DNA of 16,376 bases from Mogibacterium diversum_A (GCF_938028775.1 NZ_CALIZG010000015.1:1-16376), one strand, 5' to 3'. Shown: positions 5,722-12,735, counted from the stretch's first letter. Program-made: numbers and translations. The notes: generated by a model not told the origin, from the sequence alone.

Positions 5722-6645
5722 ATGGGTTTGTTTAATTTTTTCAAGCATCAAACTGTTAATAGTACTGTTAAATCTAACAGTCAAGAAACGGAAATTGGTT
5801 ATAATTTAGATTCAGAATTCAAACCAGCTGCAAAGTACTACAAATTTGATACAATTGAGCAGATTCAACGAATCCCTGTGCCAAAAACTAACTTTGAGTG
5901 CGATTGTGATTTTACACAGAGTGTAGAGTATGTTTTGCAACGCAAAGCCACAATTTACAAACAAGATGGCAATCTCGACTTGGCGATAGAATGTTTAAAA
6001 AAGGCTACTGAAATTATGCCCTACTCACCCACACTCTACAGTGATTCAGATTATGAGCGTCTTGAGAACTATCTTAAGCAGGCACGGAGATTCGATGAGG
6101 CAAGAGAAGTAAACAAAAAGAGAAATTCTAATTCTGCAACAAATTCTTATAGTTCATCATTGTCATACTTTAATTTGGCACTTCAAGAAGCTGGAGCTGT
6201 AGAAGTTCTCAGAAATCCAAATGTTTGCGGGGATTGTGCTAGATTTCATGGTCGGCTGTATGATTCGAATGTAGCTCACGGATTTCCTAATCCGGAGATT
6301 ATGAAAAAATATCTCGAAGTCAAACGCTGTGATTGTAGTTTTGATATATTTCCATTTTTCTATGGTATCTCAATACCTACGGTCGGTAATATGTCATCAT
6401 TAAAAAAGCAAAGCAACCGTCGCTTTATTGATGATCGTACAAAAGCTGAAAAAATCGAATTTGAAAAAAATATTGCTGAATTTGAAGCTTTAAGTAAAGA
6501 TAGAAAAGATTATGACTGGATTTGGGAATTTTTACCAGAAATAGCACCAAAATCTTTTGGTGGATATCGAAACATGAAGAATAGAAATTCAAAAAATTAT
6601 CAGAAGTTGGTAAAGGCGGCAGAAGACAAAGGATATAAAATTTAA
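5722..6645 (+). CDS. Unknown 307-residue protein with TPR-like and CxxC segments
   Basis: It lies 36 bases after the repressor stop on the same strand, so it is probably co-transcribed in the lysogen. Segments in order: a short N-terminus (MGLFNFFK); an acidic region with CDC at 60-62; TPR-like helices at about 65-130 (QRKATIYKQDGNLDLAIECLKKA, then YLKQARRFDEA); a Ser/Asn-rich linker; and a cysteine segment with C169xxC172, H176, C203 and C205 that could hold a metal. The C169-C172 surroundings (CGDCARFHGRLYD) faintly recall a motif near the end of phage minor head proteins. No family is recognised. Expression beside the repressor suggests a lysogenic conversion or superinfection-exclusion gene; this is inference. 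Confidence 0.8.
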   Translation: MGLFNFFKHQTVNSTVKSNSQETEIGYNLDSEFKPAAKYYKFDTIEQIQRIPVPKTNFECDCDFTQSVEYVLQRKATIYKQDGNLDLAIECLKKATEIMPYSPTLYSDSDYERLENYLKQARRFDEAREVNKKRNSNSATNSYSSSLSYFNLALQEAGAVEVLRNPNVCGDCARFHGRLYDSNVAHGFPNPEIMKKYLEVKRCDCSFDIFPFFYGISIPTVGNMSSLKKQSNRRFIDDRTKAEKIEFEKNIAEFEALSKDRKDYDWIWEFLPEIAPKSFGGYRNMKNRNSKNYQKLVKAAEDKGYKI

Positions 6646-6647
6646 CC

Positions 6648-6664
6648 TGTTCCAAAATGGAACA
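6648..6664. repeat. Short inverted repeat after the 307-residue gene
   Basis: TGTTCCAaaaTGGAACA has perfect 7-bp arms with a 3-base centre, starting two bases after the stop codon. It is too short and lacks a T-run, so it is a weak terminator candidate; an operator is the alternative. Confidence 0.4.
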
Positions 6665-6722
6665 AGTTCCATGTAAATATTGCATAAATATGTGTATATG
6701 TGGAATTAATTAGGAGGTTTAT

Positions 6723-6895
6723 ATGGAAGGTTTTGGGAACATTATTTTATATGAAGGCGAATTAATAAAGAATTCAGTTACCGATAAATTCTCGGCAACT
6801 GCTTCAGATAGTATAAATTGAATTATGCCGTTGTCGCATTTAACAATGGTTTAGTTTATAATAGCAAGGTTGATTTGCTCGTGATTTGCTCGTGA
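6723..6895 (+). pseudogene. Frameshifted micro-ORF between the 307-residue gene and the repeat array
   Basis: An ATG with a strong AGGAGG opens a 32-codon frame (MEGFGNIILYEGELIKNSV...) that stops at 6819-6821. If one base is added in the A-run at 6815-6817, the frame continues LNYAVVAFNNGLVYNSKVD into the 11-bp repeats, ending at 6895. The good ribosome site and coding-like sequence on both sides suggest a small gene that lost one base, or a gene whose 3' end was replaced by repeats. No family is recognised. Confidence 0.4.
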
Positions 6896-6998
6896 TTTGC
6901 TCGTGATTTTGTCAATTTGATATTGCGATTCATTAGCTAAATGCCTGAATTCCAATGGATCCATTGTTTTTTTATGCTCGTGATTTGCTCGTGATTTG
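6871..6998 (+). repeat. Array of 11-bp direct repeats (TGATTTGCTCG) with central palindrome
   Basis: Unit TGATTTGCTCG occurs three times head to tail at 6871-6903 with a partial fourth, and again at 6981-6991 with partial units on both sides. The second block ends two bases before the AAAGGA ribosome site of the 7011 gene. Between the blocks, CAATGGATCCATTG (6953-6966) is a perfect 14-bp palindrome. The 11-bp period is close to one helical turn. Layout suggests a regulatory array for the downstream gene. The whole stretch 6646-7010 otherwise holds only the broken micro-ORF. Confidence 0.8.
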
Positions 6999-7010
6999 AA
7001 AGGAATTAAG

Positions 7011-8495
7011 ATGAAAACAGAGTCGACTATATTTGATTTGCTGAGAGAACTACGAGAAAGTTCAACGGTAGAACTAAAAGCATCACATAAAGAATTGCCC
7101 AAAGAGTTTTGGCCTTCGTATTCAGCTTTTTGTAACACAGATGGTGGAGTTATTTTTTTAGGAGTAAAGGAATCTCAACCATACAATGAAATTGTGGGAG
7201 TAATAAATCCTGATAAGATTATGAAGGTTTTATGGGATCAACTATCAAACCAACAAAAAGTTAGTTTTAATGCATTGTCTAATGATTCGATTCGCGTACT
7301 TACACAAGGTGACAAATCTATATTAATGATTGACATCCCTGAAGTGAGTTACCTACACAAGCCTGTGTTTCTCAACGGAAATTATTCCAATGCTTACATA
7401 AGATCAGGTGATGGAGATCGCAAAATTACAGATGCACAACTACGTGCCTTCATTAGAAATGCAACTCCAAATTCTAGCAGCGATATTCTACTTGATGCAA
7501 AACTTAGTGATCTTGATCCTGTTACTATTGCTCTATTCAAAGAAACGGTGACTTCTCGAAATCCGCATATCATTGATCCCGAGATGACTCAAGAGAATTT
7601 CTTATTAAGGATTGGAGCTATAACAAAAGATGACTCAAATGTTTCACGTATTAAAAAAGGCACTCTTTTATTTCTAGGGAAATACCAATCGATAAGAAAG
7701 TTTTTCCCAAACTACTTTCTAGATTTTCAGAATAGGTCAAGTTCAGAGAGCAGGTGGATAGATAGAGTTGCTACCGATGAACTTTCAGAGATTGAGATGA
7801 ATGTATATAATTTTTTTACATCCGTCTCAGCAAAAATGAAGAATCAACTAAATCAGGCTTTTGATTTAGACGAAAACCAAGTTAGAACAACCACAGCTGA
7901 CTTTGATACAGTAGTTCGTGAAGCATTTACTAATTGTCTAGCACATGCAGACTACGAACTTGCATCACCGTCAATAAAAATCGTTATGCATAACGGTTGG
8001 ATTACTTTCACAAACCCTGGGCAGATGCTTATAACTAAAGGACAGTTTTTTAGAGGTGGGCAATCAATACCACGAAACGAACTTATAATGACCTTCTTTA
8101 GATATATAGGTGCTTCAGAAAGACAAGGGGGCGGGGGACCTCAAATATACGAAACTACAACGAGACATTCTTTTCGTATGCCAGAGTTAAAAACATGCAT
8201 AGATTATACAGAGTTAACAATTTGGTATATAGATTTAGTTGATTCATATCCTGAACTTTCTAATGATGAAAAAGCTGTTTTTTCATATATAGTTAAATCT
8301 AGAGTGCAAGTTTCTACTAAAGAATTACAATCTAATTTGGGATTCACTGAATACAAGGTAAGAAATATATTAGCAAAACTAGTAAACGACGGAAAAATAG
8401 AAAAGATTGGAAATGGAAAATCTACTAGATATCGAGTTGTGCTGGGAAGTGATGAATGGCTTACATCCGCTAGAATATTTCTATCTTCATTCTAA
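7011..8495 (+). CDS. Schlafen AlbA_2 / HATPase / winged-helix protein
   Basis: A 494-residue protein of the COG2865 type. Residues about 12-150 are the AlbA_2 (bacterial Schlafen) domain: E21-LK, then NTDGGVIFLGV at 42-52. A GHKL/HATPase_c-like part follows, with the N-box REAFTNCLAHADY at 303-315 and a Gly-rich GGGG at 373-376. Residues about 415-478 are a winged helix (STKELQSNLGFTEYKVRNILAKLVNDGKI). The ATG at 7011 has AAAGGA upstream; a TTG five codons earlier is less likely. Such proteins are variously thought to bind nucleic acid or act as regulators, and some relatives sit in defence loci. Its place between the repressor and integrase is a common accessory slot in prophages. The repeat array just upstream may control it. 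The exact role is not known. Confidence 0.85.
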   Translation: MKTESTIFDLLRELRESSTVELKASHKELPKEFWPSYSAFCNTDGGVIFLGVKESQPYNEIVGVINPDKIMKVLWDQLSNQQKVSFNALSNDSIRVLTQGDKSILMIDIPEVSYLHKPVFLNGNYSNAYIRSGDGDRKITDAQLRAFIRNATPNSSSDILLDAKLSDLDPVTIALFKETVTSRNPHIIDPEMTQENFLLRIGAITKDDSNVSRIKKGTLLFLGKYQSIRKFFPNYFLDFQNRSSSESRWIDRVATDELSEIEMNVYNFFTSVSAKMKNQLNQAFDLDENQVRTTTADFDTVVREAFTNCLAHADYELASPSIKIVMHNGWITFTNPGQMLITKGQFFRGGQSIPRNELIMTFFRYIGASERQGGGGPQIYETTTRHSFRMPELKTCIDYTELTIWYIDLVDSYPELSNDEKAVFSYIVKSRVQVSTKELQSNLGFTEYKVRNILAKLVNDGKIEKIGNGKSTRYRVVLGSDEWLTSARIFLSSF

Positions 8496-8536
8496 TAAGA
8501 AAAAACAACCGCACCTGCGGCAACAGGCACGGTTGT
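8495..8536 (-). terminator. Intrinsic terminator for a minus-strand transcript
   Basis: ACAACCG (8505-8511) pairs with CGGTTGT (8530-8536), with an inner CCTG/CAGG pair and a 6-base loop. On the minus strand the stem is followed directly by TTTTTCTTAT. On the plus strand the stem has no T-run after it. No annotated minus-strand gene reads into it, so it implies a leftward RNA starting near the integrase gene start. Confidence 0.55.
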
Positions 8537-8543
8537 AGAAATT

Positions 8544-8591
8544 GGCATCGCTTGATACACAAAGTTCCAACATGAGTATATCAGCGATGCC
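8544..8591. repeat. Inverted repeat upstream of the integrase
   Basis: GGCATCGCT (8544-8552) and AGCGATGCC (8583-8591) are perfect 9-bp arms; pairing extends four more bases with a one-base bulge. It can form a long hairpin in either strand's RNA. It lies between the AlbA-type gene and the integrase start. Confidence 0.65.
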
Positions 8592-8638
8592 TTGTTATTA
8601 CAAGCAGGGCACTTTTTGTGCTCGGAAATGGATAGATC

Positions 8639-9736
8639 ATGGCTGATTATTATAAAAAGACATTTACCTTTGAGGGAAAACGCAGATATGTGTACGGTAA
8701 AACTGAAATTGAAGCAATTGAAAAAAGAGCTATCCTTAAATCTCAACTTGAAGCTGGAAAGGTGGAGATTAGTCGTAATACGCAGGTAGCTATTTGGATT
8801 AATGAATGGCTAAATAATTACAAGGAACCAGAAGTTAACTATCGATGGTATAAAGATATCCAGGCTATGTGTGAGAGATTTATTGTGCCGACTATCGGAC
8901 ATATGAGATTAAGCTCTGTTAAGCCTCTTCATATAAAGAAAGTGCTTAACCCTCTTCAGAATTATTCATACTCATTCAATGCTAAAATCTATGATATTTT
9001 GAATCAAATATTTAATACTGCACTTGAAAATGAACTCGTTGTGCAAAATCCTATGACCGGTATAAAAAAGCCTCAAGGAAGGACTCCTAAAAAGAGGCGA
9101 GCTTTAACTAGCGAGGAACGAGAAATTTCACTCAAGGTTGCAAATTATCACCGAGGCGGACTATTTATATTGCTTATGTTGTATTGTGGTCTTAGGCCTC
9201 AAGAAATCGCACCTCTTCAATGGTCTGATATTGACTTTGCATCCAAACGTGTAACTGTTAATAAAGCTTTAAAATCAGATGGGATAGTTCGAGGATTTAC
9301 AAAGACTAAAGCTGGAATGCGGAGCATACCTATTCCTGGAGTTTTGTTAGATAGGTTAATTGCAGAGCATGATGATATTACAAAGGATTCAATGCTTGTT
9401 TGTGCGAATACAAGAGGTGAAAGATATACTAAGTCATCTATAAACGATTTGTGGAAGAATTTTAAGCGTGAAATGAATATAGCTGCAGGCTGTAAGATTC
9501 ACCCGCAGAAGCACCAGATTATGCCACCTTATTTTGTTCAAGCGGATCTAACCTTATATTGTTATAGACATACTTACTGTACTGATTTACAAGCTGCAGG
9601 TGTACCAATTAATGTAGCCAAGGAACTTATGGGACATGAGGATATAGCTGTAACATCAAAGATATATACTCATAAATCAGATGCAGCACTTAACAATGCG
9701 GCAGAACTAATAGATAAATATAGTCGTGGGGTATAG
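8639..9736 (+). CDS. int: Tyrosine recombinase (phage integrase)
   Basis: A 365-residue tyrosine integrase. The N-terminal part (1-45) is an arm-binding type domain (FEGKRRYVYGKTEIEAIEKR), residues about 48-140 the SAM-like core-binding domain, and 155-360 the catalytic domain. Catalytic residues are Arg186 (YCGLRPQE), Lys in TKTKAG (222-224), Arg310 (YCYRHTY), His333 (MGHEDI) and Tyr343 (KIYTH). The usual first His of the HxxR box is Tyr307 here, a substitution that I believe is normal in this subfamily. Length is normal. It lies 47 bases from a tRNA-Lys 3' fragment, its probable attachment site. Start: ATG 8639 has only a weak GGAAATGG upstream. Confidence 0.95.
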   Translation: MADYYKKTFTFEGKRRYVYGKTEIEAIEKRAILKSQLEAGKVEISRNTQVAIWINEWLNNYKEPEVNYRWYKDIQAMCERFIVPTIGHMRLSSVKPLHIKKVLNPLQNYSYSFNAKIYDILNQIFNTALENELVVQNPMTGIKKPQGRTPKKRRALTSEEREISLKVANYHRGGLFILLMLYCGLRPQEIAPLQWSDIDFASKRVTVNKALKSDGIVRGFTKTKAGMRSIPIPGVLLDRLIAEHDDITKDSMLVCANTRGERYTKSSINDLWKNFKREMNIAAGCKIHPQKHQIMPPYFVQADLTLYCYRHTYCTDLQAAGVPINVAKELMGHEDIAVTSKIYTHKSDAALNNAAELIDKYSRGV

Positions 9737-9783
9737 CCTGTGATATTAATCTAATAAGGGCTAAAATCGCTGATAATAAAACG

Positions 9784-9831
9784 AGACTCTTAATCAGGGT
9801 GTCCAGGGTTCGAACCCCTGATCACGCACCA
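9784..9831 (+). other. Attachment site: 3' fragment of tRNA-Lys(CUU)
   Basis: The fragment holds the anticodon loop CTCTTAA (9787-9793, anticodon CTT), the T arm (CAGGG TTCGAAC CCCTG), the acceptor strand ATCACGC, discriminator A and CCA (9829-9831). The matching acceptor 5' strand GCGTGAT and a D arm are absent upstream: similarity is lost in the anticodon stem. So this is not a working tRNA gene but the attachment site (attL/attR) at the element end, with the host 3' part to the right. The intact tRNA should lie at the other end, beyond the left edge of this window. Confidence 0.85.
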
Positions 9832-9863
9832 AAAAGCGCAACTCGATAGGGTTGCGCTTTTTT
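9832..9863 (+). terminator. tRNA-Lys intrinsic terminator
   Basis: GCGCAAC (9836-9842) pairs with GTTGCGC (9851-9857), flanked by A-run and TTTTTT. It directly follows the tRNA CCA and is the original chromosomal terminator of the tRNA gene. Confidence 0.85.
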
Positions 9864-9932
9864 ATTTTGTATAGTTACATTTTGATAGCATTTAATTTTC
9901 ACATAAATTCTATAGTATTTATTGGGGTTATC

Positions 9933-9941
9933 TGATATAGT
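9933..9941 (+). promoter_or_regulatory. Extended -10 promoter for the type III antitoxin RNA
   Basis: TGATATAGT has an extended -10 with TATAGT (5 of 6 to consensus). It would start RNA near 9948, just before the structured region. A weaker alternative is TTGATA (9882-9887) with TAAATT (9904-9909). Confidence 0.45.
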
Positions 9942-9947
9942 CTATTT

Positions 9948-10041
9948 ATTCACCGCGTATTACGGTAAGAATATAATACATTCGTATGTTTCGCTTCCGT
10001 GACGGACGGGGCGCAATGTTGCGTAGAATATTCGTCATTCG
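9948..10041 (+). ncRNA. Candidate CptI-like antitoxin RNA
   Basis: About 94 bases lie between the probable promoter and the terminator that precedes the toxin gene. They contain an imperfect direct repeat: AGAATAT-N5-ATTCGTA at 9968-9986 and again at 10025-10043, 57 bases apart. Small hairpins such as CGCAA-TG-TTGCG (10012-10023) lie between. Type III antitoxins are short repeat RNAs followed by a terminator and then the toxin gene, exactly this order. The repeat is imperfect, so the RNA is inferred from position and partial repetition. Confidence 0.5.
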
Positions 10042-10042
10042 T

Positions 10043-10074
10043 AAGGGGCTTGCCTATTTTGGTAAGCCCCTTTT
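10043..10074 (+). terminator. Attenuating terminator between antitoxin RNA and toxin
   Basis: AAGGGGCTTGCC (10043-10054) pairs with GGTAAGCCCCTT (10061-10072) with one wobble pair, then TTTTG. It sits 16 bases before the toxin ATG. In type III systems such a terminator lets most transcripts stop after the antitoxin, so the toxin is made in small amounts. Confidence 0.8.
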
Positions 10075-10089
10075 GTTACAGGAGACCCT

Positions 10090-10530
10090 ATGAAACTAGT
10101 ATCGTTAAATTCAAGAGATTTACAGACTTACACAATTGACTCTGAAATGCTAAAAAAGTCGCATCGTCCCTGCGTTCTAATACTTCGCCTCAAATATAAA
10201 GGGGCTAGGATTGATTTTGCTGTTCCATTAAGATCAAACATCCCTCCATCTGCCCCTAAAAACCATTACTTTGCTTTACCCCCAAGACCTACAACAAAAA
10301 GTGGGCATCGTCACGGTATACACTATATAAAAATGTTCCCTATAGATAGAACTAAAGCTCAAAAATTCAATACTGATAAGATGTTCTATTCAATAATTAA
10401 AGCAATTATTGATAAAAACGAGAAACTAATAGTGTCCAGTTGTCAGAAATACCTTAAAGATTATGAATCTGGAATCAAGCCTCCATTCTCAACCGATATC
10501 GACTTGCTTCTAAATCAGTTGAACAAATAG
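10090..10530 (+). CDS. Type III toxin, CptN/ToxN-superfamily endoribonuclease
   Basis: A 146-residue basic protein with AGGAGA before its ATG. The pattern matches CptN-type toxins: MKLVSLNSRDL at the start, then RPCVLILRLKYKGARIDFAVPL, where the L-x-Y/F-x-V-P-L-x-S block corresponds to that of ToxN. GHRHGIHYIKMFPIDR and an amphipathic C-terminus (DIDLLLNQL) follow. The superfamily cuts mRNA and is held inactive by a repeat RNA encoded directly upstream; here the expected RNA and terminator are present. Known roles are plasmid or genome stabilisation and abortive infection against phages. It lies just outside the prophage end. The family is recalled from sequence pattern, not searched. Confidence 0.75.
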   Translation: MKLVSLNSRDLQTYTIDSEMLKKSHRPCVLILRLKYKGARIDFAVPLRSNIPPSAPKNHYFALPPRPTTKSGHRHGIHYIKMFPIDRTKAQKFNTDKMFYSIIKAIIDKNEKLIVSSCQKYLKDYESGIKPPFSTDIDLLLNQLNK

Positions 10531-10581
10531 CTCATTCTAATCTACAGATTTATTTCACCGCAATTTTAATTTTCATATCTT

Positions 10582-10619
10582 AAAAGCCATTTTTTAGTGT
10601 TATCTAAAAAATGGCTTTT
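10582..10619. terminator. Bidirectional intrinsic terminator
   Basis: AAAAGCCATTTTTTAG (10582-10597) pairs perfectly with CTAAAAAATGGCTTTT (10604-10619), loop of six. It can end the rightward toxin transcript and the leftward acyl-CoA synthetase transcript. Confidence 0.85.
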
Positions 10620-10651
10620 GTATGGTTTTAAAGATTCGCCTCGTTTCTCCC

Positions 10652-12517
10652 CTACTTCAAATCCTCCAGCTTATTATCCTGGCGTTTTATCTTGCGCGTA
10701 GTCGTCCTCACGAAATCTTCTTTGCGGACGTAGACCTCGCGGATTCGCTTGAACGGAGCGAGCCCCATATTGAGCTCCGTGACAACACCTTTTATAAGCG
10801 TTTCAAGCTCATCGTCTGACGGAATACTTCCGAGTTCATCCTTTATCTCGTCTTTATCTGGAAGAATCTGTACTGCAACTACATCCTCTGATTCGCCTGA
10901 TGCAAATACCATAGAATCAGATATGTACGGATGTCTATTGATATAGTCCTCAATTTCCTCAGGATAGATGTTCTCTCCAGCATTCGTTACGATTACATTC
11001 TTAGCGCGCCCAGTCAGGAATAGCCATCCATCCGCATCGAAGTATCCGATATCACCCGTTCTGAGCCAGCCATCCTCAAGCACTTCTTCAGTTGCCTCGG
11101 GGAGGTTATAGTAGCCGAGCATTACATTTGGACCTTTAAATAATATCTCTCCAATGCCATTTTCATCCGGGTTAATGATACGCACAGTTCCAGTCTCCAC
11201 TGGCACTCCTACAGATCCAGATTTATCATACCTCGTCTTAGAAGCGCTCTGAGGTGTGCCTGTAATCAGAGGTGTGCATTCGGTCATTCCATACCCCTGA
11301 AGCACCATAATCCCAAAGTCTTCAAAGTCCCTACAAATATCTGGCGCCAGCGCAGCAGCTCCTGTAATTACGAGTCTGAGCTTGCCACCGAGTTCATTTA
11401 TAATCTGCTTAAATAGAGTTCTGCTCACATTTACGCCGAACTTTCGCGCGCTGCGACTAGCCTTTAGGGCTCTCCTAAACGTCTTTTCCTTTCCCGACTT
11501 CTTAATTGTCTTCATGATTCGGCCGTGAATCATCTCGAGAACCCTCGGTACAACTATAACAACCGTATTCTCAGCTTCGTGCATATTCTTGACGATATAT
11601 TTCATGCCCTCGCAAAACGCTGTGCTTGCCCCGCGATATAGCACGAGTAACATTCCGAGCGTGCATTCATAAGTGTGGTGAATAGGCAGTATCGAGAGCG
11701 TCTTATCCCACGGATGGATATTCGCCACGCGGCACACATCCATGATATTTACTGTGATATTGCGATGGGTTAGCATTACTCCCTTAGGAGTGCCTGTAGT
11801 CCCTGAAGTGAAGAGAATTACCGCCATTTCGTCTGGATCTATTTCAGTATCTGCAAAAGAAGTATCTCCTCCTTCAAGCTTATCCTCGCCCTTGATTAGT
11901 AGCTCTCTCCATAGGTGAACCTTCCTACCAGCCCTTTCAAATTTAGTCGCATCCTCAAGAAGTGTCTTTGGCTCATCTTCGAGCGATACTCTATCGCCGT
12001 AAAATTCTGTGATTATAAGATCTGTGATTGTTATGATATTAGAGAGCTTAGGGGCACATTCCGATGAACAGATTACCGTATGGCAGTTTGACGCATCGAG
12101 GAGGTTCTTTATCTCTTCTCCACCGAGCTCTTTGTCGATTGGAACCACAACAAGTCCTGCGTTCATAACCGCAAGATATGAGGCTATCCACTCATAGCTA
12201 CCCTCTCCAATGATCGCAACGCGTCTCTCATCATCTACGAGCTCAAGCAGCATAGTGCCAATGGCTTCGACATCATGACCTAGAACCTCATAAGATACGG
12301 GGATGTATTCTCCACCACGTTTTTCTTTTACCCAAAAAGCAGGCCTCTCACTGTACTTTTCAACGCTTCCAGCAAGAAGGTCCTTGAGCGTCGTAATCTC
12401 TCGAATGTCCTTGTACCAGTAGCGACCACAATCCGAGCCTTTCTTCTCGATAAACGAGTTAGCTCCAAACGGGTTAGCTATAGCCTCACTATTAATCGTG
12501 CTTCTCATATCATTCAT
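10652..12517 (-). CDS. Long-chain fatty acid-CoA ligase (AMP-forming)
   Basis: A 621-residue ANL-superfamily enzyme that activates a carboxylic acid with ATP to an acyl-adenylate and then an acyl-CoA. Motifs in order: TSGTTGTPKG (237-246, phosphate loop), YGMTE (409-413), TGD (487-489), then TGRAKNVIV and the C-terminal lysine in TTTRKIKR (609). Length and the GEGSYEW and PRVLEM motifs fit the long-chain acyl-CoA synthetase group (FadD/FAA1 type). Start: ATG 12517 has GGAGAG seven bases upstream; the TTG at 12535 is inside that ribosome site. Base composition is visibly richer in G and C than the prophage, as for a core gene. It likely serves fatty-acid uptake and lipid synthesis at the membrane. 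Confidence 0.92.
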   Translation of the reverse strand: MNDMRSTINSEAIANPFGANSFIEKKGSDCGRYWYKDIREITTLKDLLAGSVEKYSERPAFWVKEKRGGEYIPVSYEVLGHDVEAIGTMLLELVDDERRVAIIGEGSYEWIASYLAVMNAGLVVVPIDKELGGEEIKNLLDASNCHTVICSSECAPKLSNIITITDLIITEFYGDRVSLEDEPKTLLEDATKFERAGRKVHLWRELLIKGEDKLEGGDTSFADTEIDPDEMAVILFTSGTTGTPKGVMLTHRNITVNIMDVCRVANIHPWDKTLSILPIHHTYECTLGMLLVLYRGASTAFCEGMKYIVKNMHEAENTVVIVVPRVLEMIHGRIMKTIKKSGKEKTFRRALKASRSARKFGVNVSRTLFKQIINELGGKLRLVITGAAALAPDICRDFEDFGIMVLQGYGMTECTPLITGTPQSASKTRYDKSGSVGVPVETGTVRIINPDENGIGEILFKGPNVMLGYYNLPEATEEVLEDGWLRTGDIGYFDADGWLFLTGRAKNVIVTNAGENIYPEEIEDYINRHPYISDSMVFASGESEDVVAVQILPDKDEIKDELGSIPSDDELETLIKGVVTELNMGLAPFKRIREVYVRKEDFVRTTTRKIKRQDNKLEDLK

Positions 12518-12556
12518 AGCATGCTCTCCACACAAAATTACTCTTAGTTAACATTA

Positions 12557-12567
12557 ATCATATCATA
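12557..12567 (-). promoter_or_regulatory. Possible extended -10 promoter for the acyl-CoA synthetase
   Basis: On the minus strand TGATATGAT gives an extended -10 about 40 bases before the ATG at 12517, with TATGAT overlapping copies. No good -35 at proper spacing. The 235-base gap 12536-12771 otherwise holds only the divergent promoter below. Confidence 0.35.
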
Positions 12568-12726
12568 TATTCGATTTTAAATTAAGCAAATCGTCATGCT
12601 ACGCATCACAATACCAGGCGCGAAGCATTCCCTTTTGCCTAGTAATCCGCTCGGCAATGTGTTTGATTTTATATAATCGCCGTGTTGCAATTTTCACATA
12701 GCCTTTAGATTTTTCATGTATTTATT

Positions 12727-12735
12727 TGGTACAAT
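12727..12735 (+). promoter_or_regulatory. Extended -10 promoter for the 3D-like gene
   Basis: TGGTACAAT (TG-n-TACAAT, 5 of 6) ends 36 bases before the ATG at 12772. The -35 is not clear. Confidence 0.4.

Noticed and set aside
6871..6998. CRISPR array
   Set aside because: Repeats are 11 bp with no spacers of constant size and no cas genes nearby.
6871..6998. Replication origin iterons
   Set aside because: No replication initiator gene is near; the array sits beside a Schlafen-type gene, so regulation is more likely.
6851..7138. Minus-strand frame with repeated SRANHE segments
   Set aside because: The repeats come from reading the 11-bp DNA array in reverse; it overlaps the start of the Schlafen-type gene.
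8572..8646. Plus-strand 24-codon frame (MSISAMPCYYKQG...) overlapping the integrase start
   Set aside because: No ribosome site, the frame lies in the inverted-repeat region, and it resembles nothing known.
8492..8746. Minus-strand 84-codon frame
   Set aside because: It lies across the integrase start and the inverted repeat with no ribosome site; better seen as a possible non-coding antisense RNA.
9737..9831. Complete tRNA gene at the element end
   Set aside because: No acceptor 5' strand GCGTGAT and no D arm upstream; anticodon stem pairing fails at two inner positions.
10622..10819. Plus-strand frame after the toxin gene
   Set aside because: It is a shadow of the acyl-CoA synthetase C-terminus on the minus strand.
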